From positions 146,951,501 to 147,015,500 of the forward strand of contig JAZBRS010000026.1 in NCBI GenBank assembly GCA_037176725.1: a stretch of DNA of 64,000 bases, written 5' to 3'. A program made the translations under genes and the position numbers. Source of the DNA: Posidonia oceanica (Eukaryota > Streptophyta > Magnoliopsida > Alismatales > Posidoniaceae). Below the pieces are notes generated by a model that did no database searches, was not told where the DNA came from, and was given only the letters and a program-made list of their open reading frames with translations. Below, piece by piece: positions 44,221 through 57,200 of the stretch. Each line of letters begins with the position of its first letter. Within the stretch, counting starts at the first letter, position 1.

Positions 44221-46614
44221 TGTAACACCTGAGAATTATGTGGGAGATGCATGGGTTCTGGACGTGTTTTAGTAGCCGAGAATGCTATAAGTTGTAAGTT
44301 TTGTTTTGGAATTCGGTTCCCACTTGGTTGTATATTTGGTGATCAAGTTGTAAACCTGATTGGGCTGATTGGTGTGTGATTACCTTTAAATGTAATATTC
44401 TTCTTAGGTAATCAAAGTGAATTTTGTGGATGCTTCTCTCTTTGGATTCCTGTTTTGGTGTGTTGTGCCTCGTGAGTACACGGAACACGAGGTGGACAAA
44501 TATAGTTGTGCTATAGCACCATCCCGTGACAACACTGTGTTTGGACGACCATCCCGTGACAGCATTGTTCATGAATAGTGTTGCACACGAAGCTCTTATT
44601 AAAAGGGAAGAAAAGGGTGGCGTTAGGCATTCACAGCCGAGAGATTGAGGGAGAGCTTAAGAGAATTTGAGAGAGAGATCTAAAGGGAGAGAGTGTGTGA
44701 GCTGTTGCTGTGGTTGTGTGAATCGCTAACCATCATAAACCGTGTGTTGCAGCCGACGTCGTCGCTGAGCTTCTACCGTCGAGTGTCACCATCGCGCGTG
44801 GTCACTGCTAGAGGGTGGAGTTGCTGTGTTGTGCAGGCATGTGGATCGAGCTTCGATGAAAGGTATACGCCTTACCCCGAGATCCCTTCATTTATTTAAT
44901 TCTGTACATGATCATTGTAGTTGTGCCTTGGGATTTCATGTGAAAATCCAATGCTTTTTTTTTGGATTCCATGCTGAGAATCCAGCCAAGGGCTGCATGT
45001 GGTGGGTTTTTCAGTGGAAAAAATCCTTGTGTAGATTTGGTGTTTTATGGTTTGCCAAGTTATTTATAGTATACTTTATGTGGTTTTACGATGGATTATT
45101 CTGAGTTTTACCGAGGTTTATATTCCTATTGTGATGCATGAGGATTTCATAGTGTTTGAGTGTTGGTTTCGGGTGAGATATGCTTTGGTTTCTTTATAGT
45201 ACGCTGCGGTTAGGTTTTGAGGTGTTAGGTGGTGTTTTGAGTTAGTTTTTGAAATGATTTTCTACAAAATAATTTGGAAAAGTATAAGTTTTACAAATGT
45301 TTTGGAAAAAGATTTTTTGAGGTTTTGAGGGACCGAGAGGCCGTTGGCTAGCCGACCAGGGATGATTGATACCCTTAGATGGTCAAGAGTTAATTGCCTA
45401 GGATGAGGTCTGTGTGGTTTTGTCGTGGTTTTCGAGGAACCAAGAGGGCCGTAGGATCATATTGACGGATAAATGACAGTTAATACATCTGGAGGCTCAA
45501 GTGCGAGTCCAAGATTGAGGTTTCATGGTTTTTAAAGGACCAAAAGACCTTGGGTGAGGATTTACGGACCAAAAGACCAAAGGGCTAAACAGTCTAGCCG
45601 ATATGAGTGATACCTCTGAAGGGTCAAGAGTTAGATGAGTAGGCATGAGGTCTCAGGGAATTGTATTAGCTTGACTAGGAGGTGAAAAAGACCTCTGGGT
45701 GGTCAGGTGCAACAATCCCGAGGGCTAAACAGTCTAGTCGATAGACTATGGATGAGTGATACCTCTGAAGGGTCAAGAGTTAGATTAGTAGGCATGAGGT
45801 CTCAGGGAATTGTATTAACTAGACTAGGAGGTGAAAAAGTCCTCTGGGTGGTCGGGTGCAACAATCCCGAGGGCGCCAAGAGGGCAGACCCTGTGCGTAT
45901 GGTCCTTATGTGACAGGTTAAGGGTTCTTAAAGTATGAACCCCAGGTTGGGAAGCCCTTACACAGGGTAGCTTGTCTGTGCCAATGCAATGCGCCTTAGT
46001 AGCTACTTATGGCTGGTGTCGGTCGCTTGGGCCCAAGTGACTTGACAAGTTTTTGGGCTGGGTGTGTGTGTGGCTTTGTTGGATTTGTACTGGTTTTAGA
46101 CTTGGTCTGACATAGAGTAGCCATTTCAACTGTGTATAAGAGATTTAAAAAATGCACGTGTTTTAGTTTTGAAAATATAAAATGAGTTTTGAAAAGCATA
46201 TTAAAAAGGTTTTATGCTTGTAGCAATAATATATTGCAGTGCTTGTAACCTTGCAGGATTACAGTCTTGGTACTGCCATGAGGGGTGGTCGTGTAGGCAT
46301 GGGAGCTGAGTCTTAGCAACTACAGTTCTGGTTTGCTGTTTTTGGTAGATGGTAAGTGTATGCTGAGTGACTATTAGATGTCACTCACGTATGTTTTTTA
46401 TGGTTTTTCTTACAGGTGCAGATATTGGAGTTGCAGTCCAGTCTAGTGCATATAGCAGGAGTCACGTAACTACACATCACAGGTTCTAGGTAGAGTTAGG
46501 ATTTGTTTAGTTTACTTATTTATTTAAATTCCTTGCATTTACTTTTGAGTTATTCATTTAATAATAACTCTAGGAGTGTTCAAATTTTAGACTGCTGCGA
46601 CTGGGGTCGTAACA
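44221..46614 (+). mobile_element. Solo LTR with TSD ATATG
   Basis: A 2394-bp unit starting TGTAACACCTGAG and ending GGGTCGTAACA, flanked by ATATG at 44216-44220 and 46615-46619. No coding region. The ends resemble those of many plant gypsy LTRs but the lineage is not determined. Internal duplication at 45581-45873. Confidence 0.9.
45581..45873. repeat. 140-bp tandem duplication inside solo LTR
   Basis: 45581-45720 and 45721-45873 share AGGGCTAAACAGTCTAG, GATACCTCTGAAGGGTCAAG and AACAATCCCGAGGGC. The second copy has a small insertion (about 10 bp, with AGACTATGG) and scattered substitutions. Confidence 0.85.
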
Positions 46615-46619
46615 ATATG

Positions 46620-47751
46620 AAAAGGAAGGAGGAAAGAAATGTTGATGACAATCTACAAAGCAAAGGTGACAAGGCTTGAAAATTGATGTATCCTTTATCA
46701 TATTCGTATTTGTTTGAAAGTTTCAAATATGAATACGGATAAGGATGTCTGTCAAATATGAAAATTGAAAACCATATTTGAAGAATTTTGGATTAATTCA
46801 AATATTTCAAGAATATCAAATACGAATGAAAAAGGATAAGAATAAAATTCAGAAATGTGAAAAATGAATGTTTATAGAGTTTACTATGGTTATGAACATG
46901 ATGAAATATCGGTATAATAATTCATGAATTATAAATCCACAACATAAATGACAACTTGATAAAATAAAACACAATCATATCTTATAAATAATAAATCTAC
47001 AGTGACTACAAGTAGATTGTAAATGGAGGCAATACAGAGAAGATACATCCTTTACCATACTTATATATAATGCAAAGACATCTAGAAATGATAATTGATT
47101 TTCATATTCAAGACGAAAAAAGGATAAAATAAATAATCAAATCTTAAGAAATAATGATTAGAACAGAAAATCAATCATGGATATGCCTTTTAGTTTATTA
47201 ATAAATTCATAAAATATCTTTAATAATTATTGGTTTTTCTAATTACAAAAATGTGACAGTAATATTTTCCATTTTATACTACTACAATAAATTCTAGTAG
47301 TATAATAGGTATTTTAAATATGAGAAAAATGTGTATGTAGGTGCCTACAGGGTATTCTTCCTATAGGTACCCTTTTTTTATTTTTTTGTTTTAAAAAATA
47401 AAATCTAATTATATAGTTAGTTAATCTATAAGATAATCTATTATGTGTTAAAGTTTCATCCTAATCTGAGTTATATTCACTGTTAATTTTTAATTTAAAA
47501 TTTAACGGTTAAAATTTAGCATTAACGGTTAAAATTTAGCAAAATGTGTTGAATTTTAAGACTTTTAGATCAATGATTAATAGTTGTTTAATTTAAATGA
47601 AAATTTCACTGTGTATTTATAGATATCTAATAAATACATCTATACGGTTATTTTTTTTCTTTATGTATTTATTAAAAAAAAAGAGATGCCTTCAACTATA
47701 TTGAATGTAGACATCTACCAACTTTGCCCTCTTTAAATATATTCTTTTAAC
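46620..47751. other. A/T-rich intergenic sequence, no gene seen
   Basis: Contains decayed repeat words (TCATATTCGTATTTG at about 46690, TTAACGGTTAAAATTTAGC twice at about 47505-47540). No coding sequence or complete element. Confidence 0.5.
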
Positions 47752-47975
47752 ATCATTTGTGTAGTGGTTAAGTACTTTGTTGAAGAGAAAGATCACGTGT
47801 TCACACTACATATAATACATCTTTTTATAGAATAATAAAAGTTTAAAAATCTGAATATTTGTATTCACATTAAAAAATTACAGCAATATCCAAATTTATG
47901 TTCGTATTGGAAAAGTTCTGTAAACCTTTAACTGTATTTGTATCCATATCTAACCGTATATATAAAACAAACGTA
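47752..47975 (+). mobile_element. tRNA-derived SINE-like repeat, copy 2
   Basis: Shares about 220 bp with the element at 36347-36570: GTAGTGGTTAAG, TTGAAGAGAAAGATCA, TACATCTTTTTATAGAATAA, TTCGTATTGG-like body. Box A and box B are decayed (TTGTGTAGTGG, GTTCACACTAC). Its end contributes the TATA-like sequence at 47957-47967. Confidence 0.65.
47957..47967 (+). promoter_or_regulatory. TATA-like sequence upstream of PDI gene
   Basis: TATATATAAAA lies about 280 bp upstream of the PDI start codon, in the tail of the SINE-like repeat. Whether it is used is unknown. Confidence 0.35.
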
Positions 47976-48078
47976 CTTCTCGGTCTGGTCCGAGTAACCG
48001 GAGCCATATTGCATTGGGCAATGGGCATCCATCCACGGAGTGAGAGTAAGTGAAAAGGGCAAAGATCGGATCTTACCA

Positions 48079-48097
48079 CGTGGCAAGCATCCATTGG
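48079..48097 (-). promoter_or_regulatory. ER stress element (ERSE), CCAAT-N9-CCACG
   Basis: The plus strand reads CGTGG, nine bases (CAAGCATCC), then ATTGG. Its complement is CCAAT-N9-CCACG with exactly nine spacer bases, the canonical ERSE bound by ER-stress bZIP factors with NF-Y. It overlaps a CACGTG G-box core at 48078-48083. It lies about 150 bp upstream of the ATG of an ER PDI gene, a class known to be induced by the unfolded-protein response. Confidence 0.75.
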
Positions 48098-48247
48098 GCA
48101 GCACACGCGGCCAGCCCTGGTTGCTCTGCTCCGGTCCTCACCACCGGGATCTTAAACTCCTCCTCCCTGATTCTTATTATGTTGGCCGGCCTCCTCCTCC
48201 TGAGTCCAGACAGACGGTGAGACCTGAAACCACCATTACTTGGTGCG

Positions 48248-51200
48248 ATGGCGCGGTCGGATTCCTTCGGTCTCCTCCTCCTCCTCGTACTTCCCCTGCT
48301 GCAATTGTCTCACGCCCTCTACTCCCCGTCCTCCCCCGTCCTCCAGCTCACCCCCTCCAACTTCAAATCCAAGGTCGTCCGTCTACTCATCTTCTTCCTT
48401 TTTTGTTCCCTTGTTTTCTCTCTTTGTTCTTGTCGTTGAAGGAGAATGGATTTGGTCTTGGTTCAGGTGCTGGACTCGAACAGAGTGGTCCTTGTGGAGT
48501 TCTTCGCTCCTTGGTGCGGACATTGCCAGGCTCTCACCCCTACCTGGGAGAAGGCCGCCGCCGTTCTCAAGGGTGTTGCCACCGTAGCCGCCCTTGATGC
48601 CGATGCGCACAAGGCCCTTGCTCAGGTTTCTCAATGCCACTCCTTTTGGTTTGCTTTCTCTCTCTTTTATTCTAGGATTTTCATGCCAGAAATGATGGAA
48701 CCCATCCTTTTGCTTAAACTCGCCTCATTTGCTTTCCTGGATACAATTACTCGGTGTACTTTAAATAGTATCTCCTTTGACCAAATTCCTACTCAGTAGT
48801 AACAAGAAAATCTATAACATTTAATATTAGTCAATGCTTCAAGCTTGATGTATTTGCTATGCTAGGATATATTGTGTCATCTTATTGCGCTTCTGATCGT
48901 TTTCACTGCATAATCACCACGGAAACGACTACTTCCTTACCATGTTACATGATATGTGCCTCAGGAATATGGAATCAAGGGATTTCCCACGATAAAGGTT
49001 TTTTCGCCTGGGAAGCCTCCTGCTGATTATCAGGGTGCTAGGGATGTAAAGCCAATTGCCGAGTTTGCTCTCAAACAGGTTTGGTGTTGGTCTTTTGTTT
49101 TTCCTATCTTGATATGATCACAACTTATTAGGTGTACACTGCACAAGCATCTACTTGACCGATGAACATGTTATTGTGATGCATATTTTCTTCATGTCCT
49201 TGGTCCAAATGCTAAATTGAATATGGCTAGGTTGGAGGTCGCCTAGGCTCAACTTAATTGTGTATGAGCTTGGTGACAAACCTAACATTGAGCAGAACTA
49301 AATACTTATTTATCGAGTATGAGATGTGGTTTGTGTCATGAAAAAGACATCCTTTTTTACCTTTTTTTTTCTAGGACAATTTTTTCCCCAATAGCATTGG
49401 GTAATATTTACTCTTTACTCTTTGGTGGTGTATGAGATAAATGATGTCTTTCTGTTTAGATTTCTTTTTTTGGTAAAAGAGATAGGCTATCCTTTTCCTT
49501 GAAGAAATCATCTGCTTTTTTCCGTTGAGATACCTCACATAACCCACAGGAAAAGCAAAAAAAATGGAAGATAAGATAGACCAAGCTTCTCTTTCCATTT
49601 CCAACTTGAACACATCTCTTTCCATTTATTCAGAACTTGCCCCACCTTTTGAATGACATTTTTCAGGTATTATTTTGTTTTTGGCTCACCAAATGCAGCA
49701 ACATGATGCATGAAGAATTTTCAGCATCTGGCCGTCTTCAGCTGATTAAGTGCTTATTTTTACCAGTCTATTGTACGCTAAGAATATTTGCATATCTCAT
49801 CGAGAAAAGTGTCAATTGTGATTTGTGAATGTAATTTGACTCCCATGTACCAAATTTTCTTAGAAAACCAGAAATCACGACCAGGTATTCTGCTATCTCT
49901 TTTTCCATTCAACAGCAGGCACATAATATCATTATTTTCCGATGTACTAAATTTAATTCTTGAAAGGGTCCTTTCTTTTGATAGCAACCATATGATAGGT
50001 CTAAATTTGAGCAGTATTTCTCTGTTTAGTATCTTATGACTAATCTTAGGTAGCATTTGGATGGGATTATTGGTCTTCCAAAATGGTGCATAATCTAGAT
50101 TTTGGGCGTCAATATCGAGGCAAAGGACTAGATTTGGAGACCACTGTAGCTGTATTATGAAAATCTTGTTTGGATGGGTTAATATTTAGAGCATGATTTC
50201 AAAAAAATACAACAGAAACTGTTCAAAATCTCCAAGATTTTGCCCAAAATCTGTCATGTCATGATCTGTTTGAGATGGATTGTCAGGGGAATCTGACTCT
50301 ACCCAGAATTGAGCACCCATAATCCATAACAAACACACCCTTAGTTTGCAAACTCATCTGCCTCACGGCAGTTTTAATTAGAAAACCTCCACCAGTCAGC
50401 CATATCCCTCTTCACCTATGTTCTTCCTGCTCAATAAATACCTGCTTCTCCAGAATTGCAAATAAATGATGAACTCACATACTTCATCATTCCATATTTC
50501 TATCAACTTTAGATCCAGACCCAGATTATTTCTTTAACTACTTCAGGTCATTGTTCCAAATAATGGAAAAAATGACCATTTTAACGTCATATACACCTTT
50601 TTTAAATGGCACCATTTTGTTTTGGACTTATATGGTCTTTTAATGGATGGGCTTTACATTGAGATCTGTTTAGATGGCCATTCGTTGATAGTATGATGGT
50701 GACTTGTTGTCATTGACATAATTTCATTTTCTAGGTACTTGATTGTTAACTTATGCTTGTCACTTATTTAATTATTAAATTTATATTTTTTGAATTAAAA
50801 CACTCATGTTTGAATGATAATTACACACTCTTGGCTGTGTTTTTCGAAGTAAATTCCTTGTGTAGAATGATAAGTCCATATATTGAGGCAATCCACTGAA
50901 TGTTGTTGGTTGTATGCATGTCACCCATTTATTTTTAATTTTTTTAATTCCAATGTTTTTCATGAAATGCAGGTTTAAACCCCTGTTTGTTGAAAAATCA
51001 TGTAGAAATCCAATCGTGTAGAGCCCATTTTCCATTTTTAAAACCTTGCTTCAGGCAGCATCATATCTTGTCTGTCCATCACATGCTACATATCTGTTAA
51101 TCAAGACATAGTTATGGAGAACCTGATGAGGGGAAGAGATAAGATAAAGTTTGTTTATTTGCCAGTATGCAAGGAATATTCCTTTGTTGTTGTTTTAATC

Positions 51201-54200
51201 AACACTTGCTAAGAAGCTGGCCACCTTTTTCCTTAAATTAACACTCAGGAAGACATCATCAGCACCTTCTTGTCTACCAGGAGACACCTTTATTGATTAT
51301 ATATAATGGAGATTTTGCTGGATATTTCTAAATCTTCTGAATATTGTCATGTTTTCATTCGTAAAATATTACTGTCATATTATTTGATTGAATTTTCCTA
51401 TATCATATATCTATTTACTGTGAACCACCTCAATCATTATCAAGTAAATATTGCTTAAAATCCTGTATCTTTGCTCAACTCTAAAATATATTTATAATTA
51501 TAGATAAAATAGTGCCATGAGCAAAAGGACATTGTCTTTGAGAAGGATGGACAAGTGGTAATATAAGAATGTAACTGTATGCCCTCGTACCATACATGTG
51601 ATGAACATTAATATGTTTTGTCTTGAACAGATCAAGTCTCTTTTGAAAGAAAGACTAGAGGGAAAAGCTACAGGAGGCTCAAGTCAAAAAAGTGAACCAA
51701 CTGCATCGGTGGAATTGAATTCTAAGAATTTTGATGAGTTAGTTATCAAAAGCAAAGATCTTTGGGTTGTGGAGTTCTTTGCACCTTGGTAAGTTGCATA
51801 TGTAACATTATCTTCCTCTAAAGTTCTTTTCAAGAGTAATTGTAGTTTACATGGATTTGCTATGCTGTTAACATTCCACGTATTTTGCCAGAATCTCTAG
51901 TGAGTGTGGACCTTCACAGATGGTATTATAGGAAACTCAATTCATCATTCAAAATTTAATTGTCTAATGGTGACTAAATAGATTCTGCATGTACTTCTGG
52001 GTTTGTTTTTCTTGTGCAAGAACATTTAAGAAGTTCAGAGATGGAACTATTATACCAGGGTAAACAAGATTTTAGCTTGACCTAGTACATGATTTCAGAC
52101 TCTTCTGAAACCAAGACAAAAAAAGTTGCCTTTTTCTTCTAAATTTTGTGTGATACTGTAAACCTTTGTTTCATTTAAAAATAAAGATCTTAAAATCAAG
52201 TGACTATTGATAACGTTCTAAGAACCCTAAGTGGAACTCAAAGTCCATACCTGGACTGATTCAACATATAATGGCCTATCTTATTTCGTCTTTCTACATG
52301 ATTGGAGCTTGTATACAGTAGAATCATAGCTTATAACATTATTGTTAATCTTAGAAAGATGGATCTATTTACCTTAAACAATTTTTAATTTCGATTTTGT
52401 TTGCAATAATCTTTTTAAAAATTGTTTTCTTGATTATGAAAATATCATTGTGAAATAAGTTACTAAAATCCAGGTGGCATGTGTTTCTATTAAAATGACA
52501 TAGTTGTTTTATAGTTGTCTGTAATGGATAGACTGCTAAATCAGGATCTCTTCCTACTGTCTGCCTTTTGGCCTTTTTTGGGGTTCGACCTATTTATTGT
52601 TCATGTAGTCAACCTGTCAAACTGACATGGTGTAATGTGGATGGTATTAATTAAATCTATAATAACTGGTGGATAAGAATATAAGATCTTGTAATTAAAA
52701 AATATAGAAGATAAGAAAAAGCTTTTGTTGTTTGGTAATTGACCTTGAATTAATTTTTTTTAATGATTTTATGACATTTTAACAAAAGAAAGTCCTATTC
52801 TCATAATTAGATTAGATTGAGTCGTGAAATTAGCAGACTACTAAATATAAGCCTACAAATTTTTATAACTTGTAAAATTCATGAATTCATGTCAAATTAA
52901 CTTAACCCTATTCTCCTAAATGTTTAACACTCCCATGAACATAGGATCCATCTCCTTTAATATTTCCAAGAGTAATCCCCAGTTGCCTTCTTCAGTACTT
53001 TAAAAGCTGTTGACTAACTGGAAGATATGCCTTAATCGACAACTATCACAGCTGACTAGGACTTTCAAAATAGAGTAAACTGGGTAATCCAGTTTCCACA
53101 CCTGTTGCCTACACTCTGCTCTTTTTTTTTCGTTTCAATTAACCTTATGGATTTAATCAAAATATTACAAATTACATGTAGTTTAAATTTCATTGCAATT
53201 GGATTATCATAACCCCTTAATCTAAACGTCCAAATTTTAGTAAAATTCAGTAGATTTCAACCCTTAACTTAAACATTTTGTTCAATGGTAAAAACCTAAC
53301 ACAGATATCAAATTAAAGTATATGGTAGATTAAATAGTCGATTAGTGGATGGCATGACTTCATTTTAAATATTTTGGAAAAAATTATTAAGTAGGTGCCT
53401 TTTAGTGCGAGTACTTTGGAGAACCTGTAAGTTTGAACTTGACTTAGTTCACATTTTGTGCCCTCTGGACGACTTGGTTATGACTTATGATGATAAATTA
53501 CCCTGATTCTCGTTTTGTACACAAGATCTTGTGACTCTTCTTTATTCTTATGCTTAATTTCTTATAGCGTTGCTAAATAATCATGACATTGTGTTTGTCT
53601 CGTATATTAAGTCAAGTTTCCAGTAAGATAACAAAAACAACTGCGAAAGAAGTCATCACATAATCAGACAACTAACAAGTCTCCGTGGTCCTTCCTGACT
53701 AGTGTCCATCCGCCCAATTTTGAAACCTTGGTTGTCTAATCTCTTTCTTTTTTTTGCAAGTGTCAAAGATTGAATTTTGTTTGTAGCCTAATGTACTCAA
53801 TCAAAGATTACCATGGTGCTGCTATCTAGAGCTCTTTAAGGTCATCACTAATGGGTGCAGTGCTGTATCGTTTTATTGCGTCATTATGTTTGTACCCCTA
53901 CGACACAATCTTTTACAGATTTTAGGTCACTCTGCTTTTTCCTTTTCCAGTTTATTCATTGCAATCCATCAAATTTTGTCTTTTTTTTATTGTCTTATTG
54001 CAGATTTTTAAAATTTGTAGTCTATGTTTATTATGTGGAATAAATGCGTCTATATGCTTAAAGTTTGTTGTTTTATGATATCTAGTCCAATACAAGACAA
54101 TATCTTTGTCAGTATCCATGCTAAGTTAATGTTTTTTACTATTTTTTAAGCATTTTTTTTTTCATTTTTTGAAATTGGCAAATAGTTTTTGTTTAATTGG

Positions 54201-57200
54201 TTTAGTCCTTTCTTCTTTTGTTATAAGCAATATTCTTGCCATTCTATAAAAATCGGCAAGTATTTTTATTTTATTCAGCTTAGTCCTTTTTGTGTTATTA
54301 CAAAATTTTAACAATATCTCCTGTGGTATCTTCTGGAAAGTTTATGTTCCTTTTTACCCCTAACTGTTATTTTGTTCAGGTGCGGTCATTGTAAAAAGCT
54401 AGCACCGGAGTGGAAGAGGGCTTCCAATAACCTGAAGGGCAAGGTGAAGCTGGGCCATGTTGATTGTGATGCTGAAAAGGTGGTGATGTTCATACAAATT
54501 TATTTTGTTAATGGACCTTTCTTTTTTTCCATTTTTTTTGTAGAATGCTTTTCTTTATTAACATGCCTATATAGTTTTTATCTATTTTAATCCATTTTAG
54601 ATACATGCTAAATAGACAACAATAAACAACTTTCAACATGGTTTGGGGTTGCATTTACGATGGATCACATAATGTTGGTAAATGCTTCCTTTTTTGTAAA
54701 ATAATTTGACAACCAAACCCTAATAAAATTACTACATCTGGTGATCTGGTCTATATATTTTAAATATCTGAGAATGCTCTAGTTGTGCATTAAAAATTAG
54801 TTATTGTCATATGCAGAATTTTGACATACTACTTTCTAGAAATTACCCTAAATTATAATAAATTTGTGCTTGTTAAGTCTTATTCCTAAAATCATCTTAT
54901 TGGAGAAATCCCAATATTAAATTGTGCACTTTAGCAATTTACTGATTGGTCGTGGCATTAGTGCTTTTATTTGTGAATCAATTGCACAATTCAAACCCTA
55001 GTCTAGTAAATTCTCAAAATGTTTAGTTTTGTTAGTTGTAACAATCTAATGGAAATACATCTAGGTTTCTAAAATAAATGAAATTAAAGGTTTTATTTGA
55101 CTGTTTTGTGATGCTTAGAAAAAATTCTACAAATTAACGCAGGGAACACCATTTCCTATAAAACTAAATGTTAGCACATATAGAGATACATGACATAAAA
55201 CATTATTTAAGGTATACATATGCTGGCTAAGATGAAAGTAACTGTTAAAAAGATTGTCTTGGATGCAAAAATCACAATTTTAATATTCAAGTTGATCAAT
55301 GTGAAAGGGTAGAGTTTTGTTTCAACCTTGTATGGTAGATAAATTTGAAAACCCTCATAAGGTCATATGCTCCACGGTTGAGTCTTGTTGAACCAATTGT
55401 TCTTGATGTAACTAAAATGCAAATTAAATTTAAAAATAACTGAATGAATAGAATATATGGCTTTTAAGTAAACATAACTAATGTACAAGTGTTCCCCTAA
55501 AAAACCTAATGTTTGTAGGTTATGGAACTGTCAGTCATATGTCAAACCATTATTTGAATGTTATATTTGATTCTTTATGAAGCCATGATCGAGCCATGGT
55601 ATTTTAACATGGAGCATAGATAGTGCAATACTTTTCAATGTCAAGAATATTTTTACTGTACTTGGGAAAAATTGTTTTTATCATATTACATTATATGCTG
55701 TATGCCTATCAATATTTCGCTATATCAGAGTGTAAATTAGGTTGCATACTTGCATCTTGTACTGACAAAGTTGGTCATCATTAAATTTTGTACCTTGTCT
55801 TAACTTAAATCTTGTCTTTTCCAGAAATAGAATTATGAGCACGATGTTTATCAATATGAAACTTCAATAAATACTATATAAATTACTTAAGTTAAGGTTG
55901 GCATGGTGCAATTGAATGAGAATAAAGTTAAGAAAGAGAAAAGGCAAAAACTCACAAGAAATACGTTGATCTACTATTTGAAAGCAAGTAGTTGATCTTT
56001 ATTTGGAAATTAGTTTTGACCAGTTGATTAACTGTTCGATCAATCAAATTGGTAGCCTCACTAATCATCCGATCGGTTTGATCACCCAATTAGTTGTATA
56101 ACAGGTAATCTTTCCCTTAGTCATTCATATTCCTATTTCCGATTTTGTGAATCTTCATCTTGATAAAAGAAAACAGAAGAAAAAAAAGGAATTGGAAAGT
56201 TATTCTCGCATGTATCTTGGATTTTCTAAAAGTATGTTGAGACTGAAAAGGTGGAAGAGAAAGGTGTATATCTCTATTAGGTCAAGATATTACATATATA
56301 TAGGGTAGGATATATAAATAGATATCCGTTTACCCTATTACCCTATTACATGACTCAACCTATAATACTCTAATGAACTCAACACTCCCCCTCAAGCTGG
56401 AGCATATATATCTATCATGTCCAGTTTGTTACAAAGAAACTCATAAATACTAACATTAAGTCCTTTAGTGAAGATATCTGCAACCTGATCACATGACTTT
56501 GTATATGGAGTAGCAATAATCCCATTCATGACCATCTCTCTAACATAATGACAATCCACCTCTATATGCTTGGTATGCTCATGGAAGGTAGGATTGTTAG
56601 CAATGTAGATGGTCGCCTGATTATCACAGTACATGGACATAGGTACATCAACTGGAAAGTCTAGATCTGTAAGAAGAGAGCGAAGCTACATCATTTCACA
56701 AGCAGTTTGAGTCATAGATCTATATTCAGATTCAGCACTAAATCGAGAGACGACATTCTACTTTTTACTACGCCATGTAACCAGATTTCCCCCAACATAG
56801 GTGCAAAGTCCAGAAGTAGATTTTTGATCTCCTTTGTCGCCTGCATAGCTAAAATCTAAATAGGCTTCAATGAACAGATGATTATTTTTCTTGTAAATCA
56901 GTCTTTTTCCAGGAGTCTTCTTAACATAAGCCAATACTCGTATGACTCTCAGCCAATGTACTGTCCTTGGTTCCTACATAAATTGGCTAAGGACCCCAAC
57001 AATATAAGCAATATCTGGCCGTGTCACAGTCAGATAAATCAACTTCCCAACAAGCCGCCTGTACCTACCAGTATCCGTTAACAAAGGTGAAAAGCTGTCC
57101 CAGAAGTCTAGATTCTGATCAAATGGAGTATTTTCTGGCTTACACCCCAAGAGATCTGTTTCTGTAATAGATCTAGTACATATTTCTTCTGTGATAATGT

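Noticed and set aside
48040..48597. 185-codon frame overlapping the start of the PDI gene
   Set aside because: It is a shadow frame across exon 1, intron 1 and exon 2; the PDI reading is far better supported.
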